DNA from: Corylus avellana
Lineage: Eukaryota; Streptophyta; Magnoliopsida; Fagales; Betulaceae
Length of the DNA stretch: 64,000 bases
Assembly: GCF_901000735.1 (NCBI RefSeq)
Contig: NC_081549.1
Location: 3,172,942-3,236,941 of the forward strand
Direction of reading: 5' to 3'
The notes under the pieces were generated by a model. It worked only from the letters and a program-made list of their open reading frames with translations. It had not been told where the DNA came from and did not search any database. Positions within the stretch are counted from its first letter, which is position 1. Each line of letters opens with the position of its first letter. Position numbers and translations under genes: made by a program. Shown one piece after another: positions 31,345 to 43,480 of the stretch.

Positions 31345-32150
31345 GTTTTTTTTTTTTGAATAGGTAAATCTCTTCTCATTCCATCAAACATTCAGAACAT
31401 AAAACTCTTACATCACAGAGTATAAAGTTCTTAAAAAAATAAGCAAAAGCTATGTGGTTACAAAGTCATAAATACATCTAAAAAACTAACAATCAAATCG
31501 TATCTATGACCTCCGATCAAACTCACGTACAAATTTCATTTATGGCATAGATCTGCTCTTGACAGATTAGATCTAAGACATGGGTAAATCATATCTCTAC
31601 AACAAAAGTTTTTATTTAACCGGCTGTGAGAGATAAGCCATCACACAAAAAATTATCCATCTTTAACTCGAAAGCTAGAACAACATTAAAAAAAAAAAAA
31701 TAATAATAATAATAACAAATAGCAGCGGCATGCTTATATAAAAGCGTGTGAGATTCACACGATCCATGCTTCGGCGCATTCGAACCACAACCATCACATG
31801 CCGACCAGAGGAAAAACGCCTGTTGTCTACAAGACTCGTTGGTGCCGGGGAAGAAAGTGTAATGACGCTTATAGGACTTGGACCGGCGGCGAAAACGTAG
31901 ATCTGCTTTGGAAAAAGCTAATCTAAGAACCCTTGCAGAAACCGACAAAGCCAAAAGATTGGAGAGGAAAATGAACAACGATGTGGAGTAGATGGCAAAA
32001 GCGGTGGAGGAGGCTGAGCAATGCTACTGGAGTCTAAGCAAAATCTAAAACAAAAACAAAGAAAAAGGGGAAGGGAAGAAGGATGGTTTCTTTCTTCCTT
32101 CCTCCCTTTTGGATCGCACAAGAAGGGGGCTAGGTTTCTGTCTCTAGGGT
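31345..32150 (-). mobile_element. Poly(A)-tailed retroposon-like unit
   Basis: Read on the minus strand, the unit starts near AAACCCTAGAGACAGAAACC, includes an open stretch (31,616-31,978, with RRRSKSYKRHYTFFPG and HGSCESHTLLYKHAAA), and ends at a poly-A tail seen as poly-T at 31,350-31,361. It has the shape of a retrotransposed transcript or a LINE/SINE-like unit. The encoded peptide is not recognised and no TSD was found. Two alternatives are a processed pseudogene or a real 3' end of a gene. Confidence 0.4.
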
Positions 32151-33641
32151 TTCTTTAATTTTCTGCCATAATATGTATTTATTATGTACATTTCTTCAAA
32201 TTTTAGTCATTACTTAAAAAAAAAAAAAAAAAGTTTGGGATTTTGTCGTGTCAATATTTATGGTGTTTACCAACTAAACATTTAGTATATTATCATTTAT
32301 CATATTTCCCATATTTTTACAAGTGATAAATGTTTACGTGACTAAATTCTAACCATTTAATCTGAATACAATAATAAGGATTTGAGGAAATACCATGCGC
32401 TCTCCTTGCCAATACTAGACCCATTAGATATTGGGCCTCGGCCATTGGTAGGCCCATACAGAGAGAAATTGAACCGATCTATATTGGCATCCGGTCTTGC
32501 TAAGTTGGGTCCGCATATGATCACCGTAGCTGCTCGCGTCTAAAAGCCCAATGTGTTGTTACGCAAATACATATCTTGCCTCCACCAGTACTACCGACCT
32601 TTAATTGAGCTTGAGAGAATTGCTTCATTCCAATGCCAATGACACCTCCCCACTCAAAAAAAAAAAGGAAACGATTTATTCTAAATTTGTCAATGTTTTC
32701 ACTAGAGTTAAGAAGGAATTAGAATAAAGGCATCTTGAGAGAAAGTCTTAACCAAGCTTTTATATGGAAAAACAAAAGAAAGGAAATGAGACACAGAAAG
32801 TAATTGAATTCACTAAACGAGATGATTTAAAGATATCTTGTGCACCAATTTTTGAGACTATTTAATTGAAATAAAAAGTAAATGACGGACACAAGGTTTG
32901 AACTTATGATTTTGTTCTAATACCACATTAAATCATCACTTGTTCCAAAAGTTTAAACGGATGGAAAATGATAAATTAAATTATTTAATTAATATTTTAA
33001 CACAATATCTATTTAATTGTGTAAATATAAATTGTCTAATTTCCATTAGGTTGACTACGAAAGAATCCTGAAATAATTAGAAGTGACAATTTGTGTTCGT
33101 GTGTGGGGTTCGCATCGTGTTGAAACATAAGTATAAAATTGTATAGGTCGACATTAACCCAATTCATTTAAATTAACAGATCAAAAACCATAATATACTA
33201 ATTTCGTATTGAGTCCATGTCAGGTTTTTGATTCGAGTAAAAAATTGTCGGCCCAAATGTTGCATGTAAAGTTCTAATCATGTCAAAATATGAGTATAAA
33301 GCTATTTAAATCCAGCCGCAAAGCCTGCGACCCGATTCCATTTTTGAGCACAGATATTGCAACATATTTGACGAGGGTGGAGAGCCTTTCCTCACGGATG
33401 CCGATATTATCACCGACGACTAGGGTCAGCTTTAAATAGCACACCGCGGATGAAGAAATTGGGTAGAACAAGGTGAACCAATATAAATCGTTACCAAATA
33501 TGTTCGCATATCAAATGAAAACTTAGTCCAAACAGTGTGTTAAAAAACAGTTTTTCAAATATTACAAAATAAGCCTGCACTTTATAGAAGTGCACCACCC
33601 ACCACCTGAGAATGGCTACGTGGAGCACAGGGCAATAGACG

Positions 33642-35648
33642 TAGGGGTGCAAAGGCGGTTACGGTTAGCGGTTAGTGGCAATAACCGCTAACCGTAACCG
33701 CCCTAGCGGTTAGTAAATTTCACTAACCGCAACCGCTAACCGCCTAACGGTTAGCGGTTAGCGGTTAGCGGTTAAGCGAAATAGATAACCGCCCGCTAAC
33801 CGCTTTTTTAAAATTGGCTTTTTTTTTTTGGCTTTCTTTAGGGCTTTTTGAGCTTTTTTTTACCCTCATTTTTTTTTCTTGTATTTTTAATATCTTATTG
33901 GGCCCAATATAATCCAAAACCCATTCCGATCATACCCCAATAATCAACAAATACACAATAAATGACCCAAAATCATTGGAAATAATTGTAAAATAGTAGG
34001 AAATCAAAAATCAAAGTAGCTCGGGAAAAACTCCAAGAAAATGAACCCAAAATCACTGACCTTGGCTGTCTAATTTGAGAAAAAAACTACCTAGTATTTT
34101 CGTTGAGCCGATCATGAGCAGAGGGTGAGTTTGAGAGAGTTGAGACTTGAGAGAGGCTGCTCAGCAACTTTGAGTGATTTTGAGATTTCGTGAGATTTAG
34201 GGTTGGAAGAAAGAGATGAATATATACAGGTGCAAAACAATGTAGTTTTGCCTTCTATATAATTTTTTTTTTTAAAAAAAAAAGGTTGAAGGATAAAACT
34301 ATTAACTATCAATGATTCAATTTTAAAAAAATTGTTACTAATGGTTCAAAAAATTCAAAATTGTTCAAAAAATGGTTAATTTTTTTTTTTAAAAAAAAAA
34401 TGATTAAATTTCTTTTTCTAAAAAATGTTCAAAAAATACATTAATACTTCAATTGTAATTATAAGTGACACATTGTTGAATCTAATGTCAATTACTTAAT
34501 TTGATATTATATAATCATATAGTCTCATTAAATTATACCATATGATTCACATGATTAATTATTTAAATTCTTATCATATTTACTTATAATCTTTTTTCTT
34601 TGAATTGAACTTAATATCTAATGGTAAATGGTAATGTTCAAACTCCTAAATCCTAAATTCTTAAAGTATCTAATAATGCTTTAATTAAATTGTAGACTTG
34701 TAGTTATAAATAATATATTGTTTAATTCAATTGAATCAATTGTGATTATCATTGTACATGAATCATATGATTAACTTGTAGACTTATGACTTATGAGTTA
34801 TGTCATATTATATATGTATTATTTATTATTATATAATCATATGATTTAATGATCAAGTCATCATGTGATATAATCATATCAATTATAGTGATAATATATA
34901 AATTACTAAAATTATAATGATAATACATTAATACTTAAATTGTGTTTATAAGTAACACATTGATCATTGTTTAATCCAATGTCAATTACTTAATTTGATA
35001 TTATACGAATCATATCATCATTGTACATTAATAATATGATTCACTTGAAGTCTTGAATAAAGTATTTGAATTGTCATTGAATCATATGATTAAGTATTGA
35101 TATTATACATTTATATTATTCATATGCATATGTAGACTTATATAGACTTATAACATATATAGACTTATAAGTTTATAATATACATTGAAAATAAGTCTCT
35201 AGATATTTAATTGTTGTATTAGTATGAATTGGTATACTTATGAGTTATGTCATATTATATATGTACAATTTGTTATTATATAATCAAATGATTTAATGAT
35301 CAATCTCATGTGATATAATCATATAAATGATAATATAATATATTAATACTCAAATTGTGATTTGATTATTTTAAAAAAAAAATTGTGATTTAATGATCAA
35401 GTGATTATGTTATATGAATAAATATTTTTATAATTATAATTATAAAAATATATTATATAAAAAGGCGGTTAGCGGTTAGCGGTTACGGTTAGTAAACACA
35501 ATAACCGCTAACCGCTAACCGCTAGGCGGTTATAGCGGTTAGGCGGTTAGCGGTTAATACGGTTAAGCGGTTAGAGCGGTTAGCGGTTAGCGGTTAGAGC
35601 GGTTAACGGTTAGCGGGCGGTTTTTAACCGCCCGCCTTTGCACCCCTA
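33642..35648. mobile_element. hAT-type element of GCGGTTA heptamers, 2,007 bp, perfect 8-bp TSD
   Basis: Terminal inverted repeats TAGGGGTGCAAAGGCGG lie at both ends, with direct repeats AATAGACG at 33,634-33,641 and 35,649-35,656. The outer ~150 bp on each side consist of GCGGTTA/TAACCGC heptamers in both orientations. The core is AT-rich and codes for nothing recognisable, so the element is non-autonomous. The related, uninterrupted target AATAGATGGTTGC exists at about 38,161-38,173. Confidence 0.93.
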
Positions 35649-35815
35649 AATAGACGGTTGCTTTTTCGATCACATTCCTATCATTTTTTATTTTAACTAT
35701 AACTTTTATTGTTTTATTGAAACTAAGGATCAAAATTCTCAAGATTTTCTAGGCTAACTTCAAAACAGACGTTGAAATCTAAAATGTTCAATTAAAGATA
35801 TTGTCCTTAGTTATA
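35649..35815. repeat. Local duplication of 38,161-38,335
   Basis: Shared sequence includes GGTTGCTTTTT, CATTCCTATCATTTT and AACTAAGGATCAAAATTCTC through AATGTTCAATTAAAGATA. The two copies differ mainly by indels. The copy at 38,161 has no hAT element. Confidence 0.85.
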
Positions 35816-35869
35816 GCGGATTAGTCCGGAATGAGAATGGCGTTTTCCTTTAAGAAATGCACGTAGGGG

Positions 35870-36165
35870 TGTTTTGAACCACCCCTAGAGGTGGCTGAAC
35901 CACCACTGAGAGGTGGATCAGCCACCCCCGGTGTCTAAAGGTGGCCGAGCCACTACCAAGGGGTGGATCGACCACCCCCAAAACCGAGCCACCCCAAAAA
36001 CTGCTTGGGGGTGGTTGAGCCACCTGCAACGGCTACTTGGGGGTGGTTCGCCACCCCCATTAGCTTCGGGGGAGGCCGATCTACCCTTTGGGGTGAATCA
36101 GCTACCCTCAGACTCTTAAGGATGGTCCGGCTACTATCTAGGAGTGTTCCGACCACCCTAATTAT
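35870..36165. repeat. GGGGTGG(C/T)..CCACCCC palindromic module array
   Basis: Roughly eight to ten imperfect palindromes built on GGGGTGGTT(C/G)(G/A)RCCACCCCC, spaced 25-40 bp, make a GC-rich island in AT-rich DNA. Related modules lie at 42,694-42,713 and 42,890-42,955. Frames through it are open in several phases but periodic and meaningless. It may be part of a retroelement or a foldback element. Confidence 0.8.
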
Positions 36166-36324
36166 ATTTATTTTTTTTTAAATCTTTATTTATAATTTTT
36201 ATTAATTGGGTTGAAATAAGTTGAAATTTTTTAAGTTGAGTTGAGTTTAAAAAATTGTCAAACATGAATTTATAAAAAATTTGAGTTTGAGTTGGAAAAT
36301 CTTGTTTCCCAAACAAGGCTCGAA

Positions 36325-37120
36325 ACGAAATCAGATGGTGAAAGACGTCAACTATATATTTTCTCCATTTTTCTGAAATATTTAGTAAGTAATTTATGGT
36401 TGAATACCCAAAAGGCACGATAGAATAATGTTCATTGTACAGTTTCAAAATATCCTAATACAAGATAAATACTATCATAAGAATGCAAGATAAACTCTTA
36501 TCAACTATTTAGTTGAACTCAAATTGTGCTGTTCGTGTGGGTGAGAAGATGATGCACACGTTTGAACTTGAAATATCAGTATTATCTCCAACATTTCCCC
36601 TCTCGTCTCAGCAATCTCTCCCTTGGCTTTTGCCAGATTCATGTTAATAATTCAATCCCATCGACGATTTGTAACATATTTTCTAGTTCCTATATGTAAT
36701 TTGAGATATTTGAATGGATAGATGGATTGAATATGAAAGATGGGATGATAATAGGGAATGGGCACTTCGAGAAGCCCAAGAATCTCCGAGGCTGATTTGA
36801 GAAAAGCTAATCAACGTGAAACCTTTTACTGAATAATTCTTTTGATACCTTATACAATTCTCTTATCAATCTTATATAGAGTTAACCCCTAAACTCAAGC
36901 CTAACTCTTTGGGCCGTACTCACTAAAGGACTTTGGCCCACTAATTTAATATGTCCATTACACGTAAGGAGCCCTACTATTAGTCACTAGTCTAATTAGT
37001 CACAAATCTGCGCCGGACAGATTCTGCAATTGGGTTTGGAAAGCATGGTTGAAGTGACCTCACTGATCAGCCCATCTCCTTACACCATCATATGGGAAAA
37101 GACGTCTACTGGCAGAAAAA
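36325..37120. repeat. Local duplication, copy 2 (of 26,930-27,470)
   Basis: This copy is split by about 380 bp of unrelated sequence (36,660-37,040) that is absent from copy 1. Within the split lies a block with TTTGGGCCGTACTC and GGACTTTGGCCCAC that looks retroelement-derived. Confidence 0.8.
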
Positions 37121-37299
37121 TTAGAAAATACGTCTTCTCACATCTACGGTTGTCTTGAATCGTTGTACACCAGTTTGAAATTTGTTCATGACAGTTTTTC
37201 GAGGAATAATGTAGCACGGTATTGGAAGAGTGGCACAATGTCCAAGAAGTTGTTGGACTGCAAAAATAACAAACAACGTGATAAGAGTTGTCGGTGGTG

Positions 37300-37890
37300 T
37301 ATTGGCGGAAAAACTCCGATGCTTAAGTTAGTAGTTGATTTTGAGAGGAAGGAAGTAATTAAGCAAAGAGAGCTCGAGATTTCAGATCACCAGAATAATG
37401 AATTGAAGTCTCCCTTTTATAGGGGTATCAGATAGTAGTCGTCCCGTAATTCTCGGCCCCACGTTCCCGACGATCCACGTGTGTTGTGCTGGCGAAGCCC
37501 CACGTTCCCGACAATCTATGTGTGTTGTGTTGGCGAAGTGAATCGTGGGTTGTGAGTTACTCCACGATTATGAGATCATGGAGTATGTTAGTGGATGGTT
37601 CGGCTACGCTTGTGTCGAACTTGTGTGCCACTTGTCTTGATTTGGCACTGACAGCTATGCCACGTTCTGTTGAGCGTGGGTGCTGTGTTCGGCATTGGGT
37701 AAATACCACGTTCCTTGGTGAATGTGGAACTTCTTCATTGAGCCGAAGGTTTGTTATACCCATGGTGGAAAGACTAGTATGCCCTTGGTGGGTTGATTAT
37801 GTTTTGGCTTGGGCCTGTCTTTAGTGAGCTTGCATATTAAACCGGGCCGAGATGCTTGTTGAACCTTATGTGGCCGATCCATGACCCAAC
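37300..37890. repeat. Possible solo LTR or LTR fragment
   Basis: CTCCGATGCTTAAGT at 37,314 is the same motif as in the gypsy element at 4,090. A direct repeat follows (CCCCACGTTCCCGAC.AT, twice) and a final GGCCGATCCATGACCCAAC. No inverted ends or TSD could be fixed. Confidence 0.4.
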
Positions 37891-38471
37891 AAAATATATT
37901 CAAAATTTTTTTTTTTAAATTATAATTCACATTTTAAAACATGTTTCCCAATTTTTATTTTTTATTTTTTGTTTTCTAAATCATTCAAAAAGTATTCACA
38001 ATTTAAAAAACAATACAAAAGAATACCCCAAAGAAATACGTGTGGTTATTAGGTGTCTCGAAGGTATTAAGATTTCCTTTCTCGAATACCAGGAGCCGAT
38101 TGCTGTTACTTTAATCAATGACAAGCACTTTTGCCACTATCGATATTTCTTTCTTTCATAATAGATGGTTGCTTTTTAGATCATTCCTATCATTTTGCAT
38201 TTTGGACACAATTTTTCCTTTTTTTTACTAAAATGGCTAATAGAGAGGTAAAGGTAACTAAGGATCAAAATTCTCAAGATTTTCTAGGCTAACTTCAAAA
38301 CAGATGTTGAAATCTAAAATGTTCAATTAAAGATAATAGCTAAAGATTTTGAGAATTCTATCATGGAATACTTCAGAAAATCTAGAAAAAGTCTAATCCA
38401 TAATGATTCTTCAACTCTATTCTTTCTTCTATTGCCACGTCGTTATCAATCTTCGAAATGTCATTAAATTT

Positions 38472-38478
<7 letters not shown>

Positions 38479-38561
<83 letters not shown>
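38479..38561. repeat. Compound (AT)n(GT)n microsatellite
   Basis: About 26 AT units run directly into about 15 GT units. Likely highly variable in length. Confidence 0.97.
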
Positions 38562-39292
38562 GTAAAAGAAGGCAAATTATTAGCCATTAATATGAGAAAA
38601 AAGAGAGCAAAACCACTGGAATTAGCTGAGCCCGTTGCATGCATACTTTGTTAGCGCTTTCAATGTTAAGTGTTTTGATTTTAACGCCCCAGCGTCCCAC
38701 TCATGGTTCTGGGCACAAGAAAATGAACAGGACCGGGCATTTTCTCCATTTCTGGCGTCAAACTAATATATGCAATTTTCATGGAATTTTTTCACCATGT
38801 GATGCTAAAAACACACAAGTGTCAGCTGCAGTACTAGAAATTTGAGATGTTTATCAAGCATGAATTAAAATCCGCCCAATTTTCCAGAACACTTCCTCAT
38901 TAAAATGCCAGCATACAAAGAGAAGAAAGCTAAATTCCCAATATAACGTTTTTGTTATGGGCTTGTGTTTGTGAACGTGTTATGAGTCGAGATACTAGCA
39001 AAACTACAAGATTTGATTTCTTGAGTTTACCTATGGTGATAGATAGAAAAGGGTATTGGAGGTACCTTAGCCTCCCAAGCTACTCCGAGAGTTGTATCAT
39101 AATTTTCTAATACTTTTTATTCACCTTCTGCTTATATAGAGAAATACATAGTAGATTAGAAAGGAAAGAAACACACAGCAGAGAATGAAAGTCTTAAATC
39201 TACTAAGAGTCAAATTCCCTTATTAATTACTTCAGATTCTTGCTTTATGAGCAAGAATTCAAATCCTATTGCATCACTTATTTATTAATAAA

Positions 39293-39449
39293 GGGGAAAA
39301 GCTATGTGTTCTAGTATTCTCTCAACTGTGATGTGACTTTTAAAATTACTGTTGAATTTGAGATTATCATTATTGACTTTTAATCTATTGGTGATTTTAA
39401 AAGTCATATCACAGTTGAAAGAACATTAGAAGAATACAAAGTATTTCCC
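39293..39449. mobile_element. MITE, 157 bp, 8-bp TSD
   Basis: The element is an extended inverted repeat: GGGGAAAAGC..GTGTTCTAG / GGGAAATAC..GTATTCTTC at the ends, and CTCAACTGTGATGTGAC / CTTTCAACTGTGATATGAC inside. It is flanked by TTAATAAA direct repeats (39,285-39,292; 39,450-39,457). The internal part is shared with 22,311-22,450. Confidence 0.8.
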
Positions 39450-42400
39450 TTAATAAAATACCTACCACTAAAACCTTCTTCACATCTGGCATCTTCACGT
39501 AAGGCACAAGACTTCTCCTATTGCACTGCCCCGTAACAGTTTTACCATCCAAAAAAAGGGCAAAAAGAGTAGTTCAATGAAATTTGACAACTGCAATTTC
39601 TTATTTGTTAAAACCCCAGTCAAGGGAATAATTAAGAGTATCATCTCCACTGCAGTGGCCAGTCTCTTTAATTAACTAACTTACAGATTGAACGAACAAG
39701 CAATATATGTATGGATCCAACATAATCAATCTACTTTGCAACAAAATTTGACTCCAACTCAAGCATGACACAGAAGCTAAAAGAAGAAAGATACCCTTGA
39801 AGATTTTGCCAGCTGAATTCTGCCATGTAATAGTAATGTCCTTTATCATGTCTACATGTTGCTCTAGCAGTTGATTCCATAGAGTTCAACATCTGGGCCA
39901 GTCGCCTGGGTCGTAAAAGGATCAATACAAACCCAAAGTAAGGAGAAGATGGAGCCAAGTAGAACAGGCCACATGACAATGATGGTAGGTGTTCGGTTCT
40001 GGCGTCCCATCAAACCCTCAAGGAAAAGATAGAGATGATCACCCCGTAAACGAAAAAATAGCTTCCCAGAGAGAGGACCCCAAGATTGGTATAGCCACTG
40101 TTAATGGCATAGGAGATTCCAGCAACCACCCCCAACCAGGTTAATTATTAGGAGTGTGGTTGGTGGGATGAGTGGAGTCGTCCACTTGAACAAATACAAC
40201 TCAGCAAAATCCCCTTCTTCATCAGAAGCTTTGGAAGGGACTGTAAAGTTGGCATCGATGCCAGCAAAGACCTTAAGGAGGCCTTGGAAAACAGCAAAAA
40301 GGTGGGCTGATACACCTGCAATAACCCAGAATTGTTCATTTCTCCACCACTCATCTATCCCAACACCACTCCATCTCATTTCTAGTATGCCGGTGGCAAA
40401 GATGGAAAGAAAGAGGGATATGTACCAGATAATGGCAATGTTACTGATCTGCAGTCAGACACTTAAAAACTTTGAGAAGGTATATTCAAAGTTGATAAAT
40501 TTACAAGTATATTGATGTAGTATATATACTACTACGGCTAAACCTAATGCAACTTATTACAAAAAAATTAGAATCTAACATTACATCATAATCCATATAC
40601 ACTAAGGAGATCTTCTAGTTGCTTGCTGTCCAAGTCTTCCAATATTTGAGCTTCTTTCCTTTTTAGAATAGATTTGATCACAGCCAGTTGGTACTGCAAA
40701 GGCTTCTCTATATGCTGTCATAGGAGGTCGAGGAATGTAGTGAATCTTTCCATATTGGTTCTCAGATTTCTTGCAGCTGCGAGATTGGCTTGTGTGTTTA
40801 TCTACGCTCGAGGGTAAGCGGACTTGCTTATCTGCAGGCTCGAGCGCACTAGACCTGCATTCTTTTCTATAACTGTGCTCGAGTGCACTAGACTTGCGCC
40901 CGACCTCTTAAGAGCTTGATATACTTTAACAGACATGACAAATCAGGGCACTCTACCTCAGCTGAAATGTTAAATGAGTTTGATAAAAATAACGTTTTAT
41001 TACAAACTGTTGCCTAGTGGGGAAATATACCGCCAAAATATGATGGAAACCAAAAGCTTTCTCTACAGCTCTCCTATTCAATACAATAAAAAGAAGAAAC
41101 AAGCTATTCTTTTAAAGAATTGTGCCAGGAAATTTGATCAAACAATGCGAGCTATCATATGGTAATGCATTTACTTTGCCTCATTATGAATAAACTTTCC
41201 AGTAAGTAGACAGACAGCTGGCAATGTACAATAGGCAAGAAGAGGAATGGTTGTGATTGGGCATATGGTGGTGTTCGCATAAGCAAATCTCTCAAGCCAC
41301 TTCAGCCTTCCGCTATAAACATACCATATGGGGCAGTGCCGACTAAGAAGAATTTCAACTGAACCCAAAGCCCTGAGGAGCACTTGGTTCAGATAGTCAG
41401 AAAGGTTAATAAGAGCAGATCCTTTAAAGGCAGGAGGATGAGGCATGCAAAAGATCAATTTCCAACCTCGGGCATGCATCTTGAGCCCTGTAAGGATATC
41501 CTCAATAACGGAACCATATATCCATCCAATCTGCACAAATAACATCAATGAATTTGTTAGGAACTTAAGGGACCAGCAAGAGAGTGAATAGAAAGTATGC
41601 TCTGCTACCCTAAACAATAATTTGGCACTATAAACAAGGACTGAAAGAACTGGAAACAAACAAGGTCGTCAAACAGACAAGTACTTGCTTGTTTCTAGCC
41701 CCAACAAATGGCCCATTTGTTCGCGGTCCACAAATCAAATAGGAACTACATCCTGTTCCTTTCACTGCAAAACTGAAAACAAAAGGACAAAGCAACATAC
41801 TTCACTTCCCCACTCAGTCATGTCTTCACATCCACAGCCAATGACATGAATAGCTTCTTCAAGGAGGGATTCTGGAGTGGCAGACAGCAGAACGTCACCG
41901 TTTTCCATTAGTGGCGAATCAACAAACGCAGCTGATTGACCAAACCTTTTCTCCAGGCTCATCTGGGACATGACAGTGACTTCTCATCATGAAATCCTGC
42001 ACCTATACACAAATTTACAGGGAAGATAGGTGTATCACTAACAGTAAACAGATCCAAATCACATTACATGTAAACAGCCAATAATTTCAGATGATGATGT
42101 GTGGTAGCATAATATCTACCCAAAATTGACACATATGGCCATAGATGGGAGACGAAGTTATGTTTATGAGATCTTAGCTGAGATGTAAATCAATATAGGA
42201 GAGAAAAGAAAGTGCAATATCCATAAAAGTTCATTTAGATAGTTATGTCTTTGAAATATCTCGTCTCAAATTGCATAAATATTAATGTAATGCAACAGGC
42301 AACTATATGGGAATTAAAACTGAACAAAATAATTCAGGGTTCAAGAAACACCAGACGTGAGAGTTAACACTGACCAAAATAACCCACATAGAGCAAAAGA

Positions 42401-42720
42401 GAATGTAGTCAAACCACTTTAAGAAGGTAACTGTTTACGTGTCAATAATAAAAACCCGGAAAAAGGAATGTCCAAATTACATCTCAAACCAATGTTGCTC
42501 AAAAACCGGACTGGGATCCCCTCGAATTCCCCAAGGAATTCGAGGGCCTCAAATTATGCATCTAGACGGTTGGATCACACATCCAACGGTCAAGAACAAT
42601 CCACTAAAAAAATAATAATAAAATATTACTTTTCTTTAAAACAAAAATCAAAATAAAATTAATAAAAAATTTTAAAAAAATTAAAAGTTTTTTGTGGTGA
42701 GTGGCCACCCCAGGTTGCTT

Positions 42721-42847
42721 TTTCCTGCCACTCTCATGTTTTCCTTCGTAATATCTTGTAGATAACATATGTTCTTGTTCATGGCCGAGTTTATTTTGAT
42801 GCATGAAATCCTCTTTAGGGCTTAGTAAGATTTATTTATTTATTGAC
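42721..42847. repeat. Inverted duplication, left arm (right arm 43,354-43,480)
   Basis: A 127-bp arm is repeated in reverse complement at 43,354-43,480 with one or two mismatches (for example CTGCCACTCTC vs CCGCCACTCTC). The right arm is intronic sequence of the CesA pseudogene. The left arm sits in the interval where the catalytic exons should be. Confidence 0.93.
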
Positions 42848-42889
42848 CTAGTTTAATGTCATAGGAAACTCTGGCTTAATTATTGACCG

Positions 42890-42955
42890 CCGGTCTAGGG
42901 TGGCCGAAGCCACCCCTTGGCGATTGGGGGTGGTTCGGCCACCCCCAAGGGCTAA
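42890..42955. repeat. GGGTGGCC/GGCCACCC palindrome cluster
   Basis: AGGGTGGCCGAAGCCACCCC and GGGGGTGGTTCGGCCACCCC are adjacent near-perfect palindromes, of the same family as 35,870-36,165, followed by a 22-nt poly-T run. The cluster lies within the foreign block between the CesA exons. Confidence 0.85.
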
Positions 42956-42959
42956 ATAA

Positions 42960-42990
<31 letters not shown>

Positions 42991-43353
42991 TTGGTCCTTG
43001 GCCCCTTGGGGCCCATAAGTAAGAACTGCCATACACGAAACTGTATGAGTAACTCACAGACAGTCAGAGGATGTATATGTTCAACACAAAGAGCTTCAAC
43101 ATTCTATTATTGTCTACTTACAAGTGCATTCATAGCACTGGCCTTCTTGTGATGTTGGAAACCATGATGTTTCTCACGAGACACATAGACTAGTCGTGGA
43201 AGCTCATTACCCTCACTGTGAAGTCCTCCACTTTGTCCTAAGAAAGCCTGCCAGTCATGAAGAAAGAAGAAAAATGAGTCCCAACAGCATTTATTAGGAG
43301 GGAAAAAAAGAGGAGAAAAAGAACAAATTAAGCCAGACTTTCCTATAAACAAG

Positions 43354-43480
43354 GTCAATAAATAAATAAATCTTACTAAGCCCTAAAGAGGATTTCATGC
43401 ATCAAAAGAAACTCGGCCATGAACAAGAACATATGTTATCTACAAGATATTACGAAGGAAAACATGAGAGTGGCGGGAAA
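43354..43480. repeat. Inverted duplication, right arm
   Basis: Reverse complement of 42,721-42,847, 506 bp apart. The exon FLGQSGG...AMNAL lies between the arms. Confidence 0.93.

Noticed and set aside
33650..33780. GCGGTTA heptamers as interstitial telomere repeats
   Set aside because: The plant telomere unit is TTTAGGG; this heptamer differs, occurs in both orientations and lies inside a TSD-bounded hAT element.
35913..36181. Overlapping Pro/Gly-rich open frames
   Set aside because: They arise from the periodic GGGGTGG/CCACCCC palindromes and are open in several frames on both strands.
38403..38654. Frames containing IYIYIY and VCVCVC
   Set aside because: Translations of the (AT)n(GT)n microsatellite.
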